Source: Deltaproteobacteria bacterium (GTDB lineage: Bacteria > Lernaellota > Lernaellaia > JACKCT01). From it: a stretch of DNA of 45,622 nucleotides. Position 1 is the first letter of the stretch; each line of letters opens with the position of its first letter. Below the pieces are notes generated by a model. That model was not told the origin of the DNA. It saw only the letters and a list, made by a program, of their open reading frames with translations, and ran no database searches. Shown here in pieces: positions 32,216-38,760 of this stretch. Location: contig JADLEX010000075.1 of the NCBI GenBank assembly GCA_020845895.1, forward strand, positions 1-45,622. Reading direction: 5' to 3'. Both the position numbers and the translations under genes were made by a program.

Positions 32216-33195
32216 AAAAAGACCCCCCTCGCCTGCTCGTGGATCTGATCGAAACGCACGAGCAATTCGTCGCAGGCTTCCACCGAGAGATTGAGCAGCC
32301 GCGCCCCCGGCGTGTCCACGAGCGCGATCTCGGCCCGATCCGGCCCGATGCCGCGGATCACGGCGATGTCGTTGGCGAGCGCCACGGCGGCCGTCTCGGG
32401 CGCCGCCTCGCGCATTTCGTGCAAGTGCGGCATCCGCGCGATCGCATCGGCCATGTGGTGCGGCATGTCCCACGATTTGGCCACCATCTCGCCCACGTCC
32501 GCACCGTATTGCGCGAGGATCGCGTGCACCGTTCGGTCAGACGGCATGAAGCCCGGCGCAACCAACTTTTGCGCGCTCTCCATGATCGTCAGCAGCACCA
32601 TCTTGCCCACGTCGTGCATGAGCCCGGCCAGAAACGCCTCCTCGCGCGGCAGACGCAGCGCGTTCGCCACCACGCGCGCCGCGAACGCGACCGCGATGGA
32701 GTGCTCCCAGAGCTGCTGCGCGAGCTTCTTGTACACGGCCGACTTGAAGATGCGCGAGTGCATCGAGATCGCCAGCATGAGGTTCTTCACCTCGTTCTGT
32801 CCGAGTCGCACCAGCGCCTGGCTGATCGTCTGGATCTCCACCGCCGCGCCGTACACGGGGCTGTTGGCGATCTGCAAAATGCGCGACGAGATGCCCTGGT
32901 CGGTCAGGATCACCTTGGCCATGTCCTGCATCGAGACGCTCGCGTCGCCCGTCAGGCGCATGACCCGCAGCGCGACGTGCGGCAGCAGCGGCACCTCGTA
33001 GTTCTTCGCCAGGATGCGCTCGACGATCTTCTCGCGAAACGCCTCGTCGCGCTCCGCGAAAAGCCCCGCGTCCGACTCGCCCTCTTCCACTTCGATGAGC
33101 TTGACGTCGCGGCCGATGCGCAGGCGTTTGCCGCACCCCGGGCACACCACCTCGAAGATCCGTTTTTTCTCGGACGCAGACCCCGACCCGGACAT
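32212..33195 (-). CDS. HDOD-domain signalling protein with N-terminal Cys motif
   Basis: The ATG at 33195 follows GGAAGGG and gives 327 residues. Residues 10-35 contain VCPGCGKRLRIGRD, a single CxxC knuckle as in half zinc ribbons. From about residue 55 it is an HDOD domain: VERILAKNYEVPLLPHVALRVMRLTGD, DQGISSRILQIANSPVYGAAVEIQTISQALVRLGQNEVKNLML, FLAGLMHDVGKMVLL. HDOD proteins are HD-fold-related regulators without a catalytic HD pair in most members; here AGLMHDVGK does retain an HD dipeptide. Such proteins control motility and signalling in several bacteria. It is the first gene of the four-gene - strand unit. Confidence 0.88.
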   Translation of the reverse strand: MSGSGSASEKKRIFEVVCPGCGKRLRIGRDVKLIEVEEGESDAGLFAERDEAFREKIVERILAKNYEVPLLPHVALRVMRLTGDASVSMQDMAKVILTDQGISSRILQIANSPVYGAAVEIQTISQALVRLGQNEVKNLMLAISMHSRIFKSAVYKKLAQQLWEHSIAVAFAARVVANALRLPREEAFLAGLMHDVGKMVLLTIMESAQKLVAPGFMPSDRTVHAILAQYGADVGEMVAKSWDMPHHMADAIARMPHLHEMREAAPETAAVALANDIAVIRGIGPDRAEIALVDTPGARLLNLSVEACDELLVRFDQIHEQARGVFL

Positions 33196-33550
33196 TCCGC
33201 AACCCTTCCGACGCACGGCGAACGCACGCCGCGCTTTGCCCAAGCAATCCGTGTGCCGCGCCCGCATTGCGCACCGGCCCGTTGCCGCTCGCCCGCACCG
33301 CGCGCGCAAACCCCTTGGAAACGCAAGACTTTCTTAGCACGAATGCACGCGCGGCGACATAATTGGGGCAAAGAATTCCCCTCTGCGCTGCCTGCCGCCT
33401 GCCAAGGCGACGCCTTTTTGACACCGAGGTGGGCAAGATTGAGCGGAGGGGAAGCAGACCGTTCAAATTCGAAAGAGGTGCCGTTCCGCCCGCGTCGCGG
33501 CTCACGAAACGCGCATCGCGTTTGGCGGCGCGGCGGCGAGTGTGGTACAA
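33196..33550. other. Divergent intergenic region
   Basis: This 355-bp region separates the HDOD unit (-) from the lytic transglycosylase (+), so it must hold promoters for both. I see no sigma-54 or sigma-28 site and only weak sigma-70 candidates (for example a CATAAT at 33356-33361). No gene stands out. Confidence 0.5.
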
Positions 33551-35821
33551 ATGGAGTCGATGTTCAGCGTTGCTCGAAATGTCGTGCGCCTGTGCGCGAC
33601 GATTCTGTTTGTCGTCTTCGCGGCGGCGATGGCGATACCCGCCCACGCGGCGCAGGATGCCTTGGGACCCGGCGGCGCTCCGATCGGCGGGTCCGGCGGA
33701 TTTTCCGGCGAGCCGAGTTTCGAGGCCGCCCTCGCCGACTATCACGCCAAACGCTACGCCACGGCGATTTTACAGCTCTTCGCCTATGTGGAGAAAACCC
33801 CGCCGCCCGCGGATCTGGGCGAGGCGGAGTTCCTGCTCGGTCTCGCGCTCATGGACAGCGGCGGAGCGAAGGACGCGTCGTTTTTCTTCGCCGAGGCCGA
33901 GAAGCATTTTTCGGGGTTCGAGGACGTCGCCGCGCTGTATCTGGTGAAGAGTCTGGAGCGCGCGGGCGACCACGGCGCGGCCGGCGCGGCGCTCGATGCG
34001 GCGCTCGGGCGGCATGCGTCGTCGCCGATGTTTTCGGACGCGCCCGAGTGGCGCGCGCGGCTGCAGGCGGCGAGCCGCGATCACGCGCGCGCGGCGAAGA
34101 CCTACGAGGCGCTGGCGGGCGGCTCGTCCGGCACGGCCGAGTTCAACGAGAACATGTATCTGGCAGGCGAGCAATGGGCACTCGCGGGTCGCTACGCGGC
34201 GTCGGCCGCTGCGTTTCGGCGCGTGCTCGATTCGGAGCGCATCGACCGCTTTTCGACGCGGGCGATCGGCGGCTGGGAAAACGCCCTTCGCGCGATGAGC
34301 GACGGCCGGGTGACGGACGAATTCCGCGCATACATGGAGACGTGGGCCGACGCGCGCATCAAGGCGTCTCACCACCGGCAGGCGCAGCCCGCGCTCGAGG
34401 CAGTTCGTCGGGCGTCGGGCGGCGTGCTCGATGCTCCGCGACAGTTCCAACTCGGCCTCGCGGCGTTTCACAATCACGACAACGACGCGGCCATCCGCGA
34501 GTTCACGGCGTTGGCCGAATCGGCCACGGAGTACGCCGACGACGCGCGCTATCGCCTCGGCAAGGTCCGCACGCGCCAGGGCGACAACGAGGGCAGCCGC
34601 GCCGAGTTTCAGACGCTGCTGCGCGCGCATCCCGGCAGCGGCCTGCGCGGCGCGGCGCACTACCAGCTCGCGCTGATCGACATGGAGGACAACCGCTACG
34701 AGAGCGCATGGCGCTATTTCGACCAACGCCTCGCCAAACCCGCCGGCGGTCAGGAAGAGTATTTGACGTGGCTCAAGGCGTGGACGGCGTATCGTGCGGG
34801 CAAGCTCGACGCGGCAGAGACGACCATCGACGGCCTGCTCAAGAAATTCGCCAAGTCGCAAAACGGCGACCGCTACCGCTACTGGCGCGCGGCGATCCGC
34901 CAGGCGCGCGGCGAGACCGAACCGGCGGCGGCGGACTGGACCGAGATCAACGGCGACCCGCGCAGCTACTACGGCATGCGCGCGGGCGAGCGGCTCGCGT
35001 CGATGCGTCGGACGCATCGGAATCCGGCGGGCGATTTTCGCGCGCGGGGGGTTGGATCGTCGCCGGTGCCTTCACCGAAGCCCGAGGATTTTCCGGAGGC
35101 GGTACGTTCGCTGGTGCAAAAGACGATCAAGCTGGAGCGGCTGGACTGCCGCGCCGAGGCGTCGGTGCTGTCGAAGAGGATCCTCGAAATTCTCGACAAG
35201 CCCGACGTCGAGCGCTCGCGACGCTGGGCGGCGGCCGAGCTCTTGCGTATGACCGGCCACTACGCGATCGCGAAGAAGCTGGCGATCGACGGCGGGCTCT
35301 ACGGCCACCTGCGCGCCTATTCGAATCCGCTGTCGGAGAGTTACTGGCCGCTCATCTATCCGCGCGCGTACGACTGGGCGGTGAGCGACTACGCCGGGCA
35401 GCGCGGAGTGCGTCAGGAGTTGGTGTGGGCGATCATGTACAATGAGAGCAGGTTCCAGCCGCACGTGGTGTCGCCGGCGAACGCCATCGGGCTGATGCAG
35501 ATCGTGCCGCGCACGGGGTTCGAGATCGCGCAGGCGCTGGGCGAGACGGGCTTCGCGCCGGACGACCTCTACGACCCGGTCACGAATATCCGCTACGGCA
35601 CGTGGTATCTGCGCAGCATGCTCGACCGCTTCGAGGGCAACGAAATCTGCGCGATGGCGAGCTACAACGCGGGGCCGGACGTGGTCTCGAAGTGGTGGCG
35701 CAACAAGGGCGCGTTTTCGGAGGAGATCTTCATCGAGGAGATTCCCTACAAGGAAACGAACAACTACGTGAAGCAGGTGCTGCTGACGTACCGGATCTAC
35801 CGGGACCTGTACGGGGGTTGA
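33551..35821 (+). CDS. Soluble lytic murein transglycosylase, Slt family
   Basis: The protein has about 756 residues. After a signal peptide (ARNVVRLCATILFVVFAAAMAIPAHA) a long superhelical region with many Ala-rich and TPR-like helices spans about 40-560 (for example DDARYRLGKVRTRQGDNEGS), as the doughnut domain of Slt70. The C-terminal catalytic domain is complete: ELVWAIMYNESRFQPHVVSPANAIGLMQI, with the catalytic Glu near residue 632, then YDPVTNIRYGTWYLRSML and MASYNAGP. It cleaves peptidoglycan glycan strands to 1,6-anhydro products. I chose ATG 33551 over the in-frame GTG at 33542. It may supply the wall-opening activity missing from FlgJ, though nothing here proves that. Confidence 0.92.
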   Translation: MESMFSVARNVVRLCATILFVVFAAAMAIPAHAAQDALGPGGAPIGGSGGFSGEPSFEAALADYHAKRYATAILQLFAYVEKTPPPADLGEAEFLLGLALMDSGGAKDASFFFAEAEKHFSGFEDVAALYLVKSLERAGDHGAAGAALDAALGRHASSPMFSDAPEWRARLQAASRDHARAAKTYEALAGGSSGTAEFNENMYLAGEQWALAGRYAASAAAFRRVLDSERIDRFSTRAIGGWENALRAMSDGRVTDEFRAYMETWADARIKASHHRQAQPALEAVRRASGGVLDAPRQFQLGLAAFHNHDNDAAIREFTALAESATEYADDARYRLGKVRTRQGDNEGSRAEFQTLLRAHPGSGLRGAAHYQLALIDMEDNRYESAWRYFDQRLAKPAGGQEEYLTWLKAWTAYRAGKLDAAETTIDGLLKKFAKSQNGDRYRYWRAAIRQARGETEPAAADWTEINGDPRSYYGMRAGERLASMRRTHRNPAGDFRARGVGSSPVPSPKPEDFPEAVRSLVQKTIKLERLDCRAEASVLSKRILEILDKPDVERSRRWAAAELLRMTGHYAIAKKLAIDGGLYGHLRAYSNPLSESYWPLIYPRAYDWAVSDYAGQRGVRQELVWAIMYNESRFQPHVVSPANAIGLMQIVPRTGFEIAQALGETGFAPDDLYDPVTNIRYGTWYLRSMLDRFEGNEICAMASYNAGPDVVSKWWRNKGAFSEEIFIEEIPYKETNNYVKQVLLTYRIYRDLYGG

Positions 35822-35934
35822 CCCGCGGGGACTTGGGCGGTGCCGGCGACTTGGGTTTTCGCGGCGGTTGCGATACGATTTTGGTGCTGGATCGATGGTC
35901 GGGAGTGCGTTCTCGAAACTTGGGTGAGGTGGAG

Positions 35935-36945
35935 ATGTTGACGATGCGGTATGGAATTCATCGGAGTGGTGTGGCGGTCTTGGCTCTGTGGCTCGCGCTG
36001 CTGGTCTTTACGGCCGGCTGCGGCGGCGGGGACGACGAGAACTCGCGAGGCGGAACCGTGGACGGCGACGATGACGCCGCTGACGACGACGATTACACGC
36101 CCGGGGACGACGACGGCACGGACGACGATTCGGACGATGACACGGATGACGATTCCGACGACGACACGGGCGATGACGACGCGGGCGATGACGACACGGC
36201 GGACGACGATACCGGCGACGACGATACCGGCGACGACGATACCGGCGACGACGATACCGGCGACGACGATACCGGCGACGACGACACGGAGGACGCGACC
36301 GTCACTCTGCATGTGACGGACGGCGAAACGCAGGACGACATCGAGGGTGCGACCTGTACGCTGATTGATTCTGAGAGCGGACAGCCGGTCGCCCCGGAGA
36401 ACTCCGACGAGTCGGACGCGGATGGCATTTGCACGCTGACGCTCGCGGCCGGCGGAGGCGTGGAGGCGATACGCATCACGGCGACGGACTATGTCACCGC
36501 GTACAACTTCGAAGTGGCCACGAACGCGACGGTCGAGCAGATACTCGTCAAGGAAGCCAGCCGGAATGCGCTCGCGGCCTTGCTGAGCGTCACCATCGAT
36601 CCGGCGGACGGACTCGTCATCGGCGTGGTGCTTTGGTCGAGCGAATCCGGCGTCGATTTCGTCGGGTGCACGGAGATCGCAAACGATTCCGGGCAAAACG
36701 ACGTTTTTTACTCCGACGATTCGGGCGCACCCGGCGACAGCCGCACAAGTACAAATCCGGTTAACTCGTCGTACCTGCTCTTCAACGTGCCGGCCGGCGG
36801 TCCTTACACGTTTACCGGCGACACCGCCGGCGATATCGTCGAGAACGTTGCGCCGAAGGTGTTCGCCGAGGCCATGACGTTTGTTTATCTGATCTACGAC
36901 GCGGCGACGTGGCCAACCAACCCAACGCCCGGCGGGTGCAGCTGA
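35935..36945 (+). CDS. Lipoprotein with Asp-rich linker and carboxypeptidase-regulatory-like domain
   Basis: The start at 35935 (or in-frame ATG 35944) follows GAGGTGGAG. The signal peptide ends VFTAGC (Cys 29). Residues ~30-120 are an Asp-rich stretch of DDDT, DDDS and GDDDT units. The rest begins VTLHVTDGETQDDIEGATCTLID and continues with TLAAGGGVEAIRITATDYVTAYNFEV, a pattern of carboxypeptidase-regulatory-like or Ig-like beta domains. The C-terminal ~140 residues (FVGCTEIANDSGQNDVFYSD...; AATWPTNPTPGGCS) have no family I know. It likely sits on the cell surface or in the periplasm, held away from the lipid anchor by the acidic spacer. Confidence 0.82.
   Translation: MLTMRYGIHRSGVAVLALWLALLVFTAGCGGGDDENSRGGTVDGDDDAADDDDYTPGDDDGTDDDSDDDTDDDSDDDTGDDDAGDDDTADDDTGDDDTGDDDTGDDDTGDDDTGDDDTEDATVTLHVTDGETQDDIEGATCTLIDSESGQPVAPENSDESDADGICTLTLAAGGGVEAIRITATDYVTAYNFEVATNATVEQILVKEASRNALAALLSVTIDPADGLVIGVVLWSSESGVDFVGCTEIANDSGQNDVFYSDDSGAPGDSRTSTNPVNSSYLLFNVPAGGPYTFTGDTAGDIVENVAPKVFAEAMTFVYLIYDAATWPTNPTPGGCS
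36061..36294 (+). repeat. Asp-rich (DDDT)n coding repeat with five exact 15-bp copies
   Basis: The tract encodes the acidic linker of the 35935-36945 lipoprotein. Within it, the 15-mer GACGACGATACCGGC occurs five times in exact tandem at 36202-36276, encoding DDDTG repeats. The flanking parts are less regular. Identical copies suggest recent slippage or expansion. Confidence 0.92.
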
Positions 36946-37048
36946 TCCATTCGGCGATGTTCTGCCGACTTGGCCGGCGCACTCGGCTGCGCATGGACAT
37001 TCGTTCGCCTTTCGGTCGATAACGGCGTCTGCAAACCGGGGCCATGCC

Positions 37049-38374
37049 ATGACCGACCGACCGACGATTCCCGCAACTGGGACCGACAAGGAACAACTGC
37101 TCGCCGAAATGACGGCGATGAAGGCCGGCGACGCCGACTGGCGGCACGGACGCACCTTCAGCCTCGTGTACAACGTGTCGGAAGAGCACGAGGATCTCGT
37201 CAAGCGGGCTTACGGCCTTTATCTCGCCGAGAATGGCCTCAGCCCCATCGCGTTTCCGAGCTTGCGGAAAATGGAGATCGACGTGGTCGCCATGACGGCA
37301 TCGATGCTGCGGGGCGACGAGGGCGTCGTCGGCTCGATGACCTCGGGCGGCACCGAGAGCATCCTGATGGCGATGAAGGCGTACCGCGAGTGGGCGCGCA
37401 TGGCGAAACCGCACATCGCGAATCCCGAGGTCGTCCTGCCCGTCAGCGCGCACCCCGCGTTCGAAAAAGCCGCGCATTACCTCGGACTCAAGAACGTGCA
37501 TGTTCGAGTCGGCGACGACTTTCGCGTTGACGTCACCGCCGCGCGTGAAGCGATCACGCCAAACACAATTCTGATCGTCGGCTCCGCGCCGGGCTATCCC
37601 GCGGGCGTGATCGACCCCATCGCCGATCTCGCGGCGCTCGCGACCGAGCACGACCTGGGCATGCATGTCGATGCGTGCCTCGGCGGATTCTGCCTGCCGT
37701 GGGTGCGCGAACTGGGTTATCCGGTCGTCGATTTCGACTTCGCCGTTCGGGGCGTCACGTCGATCAGCGCCGACGTGCACAAATACGGTTACGCGGCCAA
37801 GGGCGCTTCGACGATCTTGTATCGCAACGCCGAGCTGCGCCGCCATATGTTCTACGCATACACCGAGTGGCCGGGCGGGCTCTACGGCACGCCGACGATG
37901 ACCGGCGCGCGGCCCGGCGGGGCGATCGCGGCGGCGTGGGCGGCGATGCAGGGCCTCGGGCGCGACGGATACCTCTCCCTCGCGAAGCGAATCATGGACG
38001 CCCGCGCGCGAATCTTCGAGGGATTCGCGTCGATCCCCGCGATCGAAGTTCTCGGCGAACCCGCGATGGGTGTTTTCGCGATTCGTCACGCGGGCGGCGG
38101 GGAATTCGCGATCGCCGAGGCGATGGACGAGCGCGGTTGGAAGCTCGACCGCCAGCAGAACCCCACCGCCCTGCACATGATGCTCTCGCCAGCGCATCTC
38201 GATTTCGTGGACGCGTTTCTCGCGGATCTTCGGACGTGCGTTGCGCTGGTCGAGGCCGAACCGGCGCGCATCACCGACGGCGCGGCGGCGATGTACGGTG
38301 CGATGGCGACGATGCCCGATCGCGGCGTCGTCGGCGATTTCGTGCTCGATTTTCTCGACGGCGTGTGGCGATAG
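37049..38374 (+). CDS. PLP-dependent decarboxylase/lyase, sphingosine-1-phosphate-lyase-like
   Basis: The 441-residue protein is a fold-type I PLP enzyme of the group II decarboxylase/sphingosine-phosphate lyase family. Visible features are TSGGTESI (98-105, phosphate binding), AHPAFEKAAHYLG, HVDACLGGFCLP (Asp 208, pyridine N contact) and SISADVHKYGYAAKG with the Schiff-base Lys at 245. The ADVHKYGYAxKG block and the AYTEWPGGLYGTPTMTGARPGG stretch are closer to sphingosine-phosphate lyases than to glutamate decarboxylases. The substrate is not proven. There is no membrane helix, unlike eukaryotic lyases. It stands alone between the Asp-rich lipoprotein and a DUF2892 gene. Confidence 0.88.
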   Translation: MTDRPTIPATGTDKEQLLAEMTAMKAGDADWRHGRTFSLVYNVSEEHEDLVKRAYGLYLAENGLSPIAFPSLRKMEIDVVAMTASMLRGDEGVVGSMTSGGTESILMAMKAYREWARMAKPHIANPEVVLPVSAHPAFEKAAHYLGLKNVHVRVGDDFRVDVTAAREAITPNTILIVGSAPGYPAGVIDPIADLAALATEHDLGMHVDACLGGFCLPWVRELGYPVVDFDFAVRGVTSISADVHKYGYAAKGASTILYRNAELRRHMFYAYTEWPGGLYGTPTMTGARPGGAIAAAWAAMQGLGRDGYLSLAKRIMDARARIFEGFASIPAIEVLGEPAMGVFAIRHAGGGEFAIAEAMDERGWKLDRQQNPTALHMMLSPAHLDFVDAFLADLRTCVALVEAEPARITDGAAAMYGAMATMPDRGVVGDFVLDFLDGVWR

Positions 38375-38409
38375 GCGCGAAGTTCGCGCGATCCTGATGT
38401 TTGTCAACG

Positions 38410-38428
38410 CGCGAATCGGCGATTCGCG
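38410..38428 (+). promoter_or_regulatory. Perfect inverted repeat upstream of the DUF2892 gene
   Basis: CGCGAATC and GATTCGCG (8-bp arms) flank a 3-nt centre, between TTGTCA (38401-38406) and TATGTT (38429-38434). The gap between those two hexamers is 22 nt, too long for a normal promoter. The palindrome could be an operator for the small gene 54 bp downstream. Confidence 0.4.
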
Positions 38429-38481
38429 TATGTTGTCCGCATGACGCGAATGGCGTTGTCAACGAACCTGGGAGGGGTCAC

Positions 38482-38694
38482 ATGAGCGCAACCGAAAAGT
38501 GGCTGCCGGTGAATGAGCACATGGTGGAGCGCGTCGTGCGCGTCATCGCGGGCGTTGCGATTCTGAGCCTGACGGTGATCGGTCCGAAGTCCCTCTGGGG
38601 ACTCATCGGGCTCGCGCCGATCACGACGGGGCTGCTCGGCAGTTGCCCGCTCTACACGGTCTTCGGGATCAGCACCTGTCCGATGAAGAAGTAG
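38482..38694 (+). CDS. DUF2892 (YgaP-type transmembrane domain) small membrane protein
   Basis: The 70-residue protein starts at an ATG behind GGGAGGGG. It reads MSATEKWLPVNEHMVERVVRVIAGVAILSL, then a second hydrophobic stretch ending GSCPLYTVFGISTCPMKK. The NVxRxxRxxxGxxLL-like start, two membrane helices and CPLYxxxGxxTC ending are typical of DUF2892, the domain fused to rhodanese in YgaP. The two cysteines near the end are conserved in the family. Function of stand-alone members is unclear; a link to sulfur or redox chemistry is inferred from YgaP. Confidence 0.88.
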   Translation: MSATEKWLPVNEHMVERVVRVIAGVAILSLTVIGPKSLWGLIGLAPITTGLLGSCPLYTVFGISTCPMKK

Positions 38695-38712
38695 CGGCCC
38701 GCGCGCGCGACA

Positions 38713-38741
38713 AAAAAGGCGGCCGGAATGGCCGCCTTTTT
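38713..38741. terminator. Bidirectional intrinsic terminator
   Basis: AAAAAGGCGGCC (38713-38724) pairs perfectly with GGCCGCCTTTTT (38730-38741) around a 5-nt loop. It lies between the convergent DUF2892 gene (+) and the SUMF1-like lipoprotein gene (-), and the A and T runs allow it to stop both. Confidence 0.93.
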
Positions 38742-38760
38742 CGTTTCGTCTGGAGTTACG

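Noticed and set aside
33401-33420. AAGGCG-A-CGCCTT followed by T's, a possible terminator.
   Set aside because: The stem is only 5 bp with a 3-nt loop and sits inside the divergent upstream region, so it is unlikely to terminate anything.
32239-35445. Very long + strand open frame (1068 codons) across the HDOD region and the lytic transglycosylase.
   Set aside because: It is antisense to the HDOD gene and out of frame with the Slt gene, whose own frame shows a clear family match. Its product is Arg/His-rich noise.
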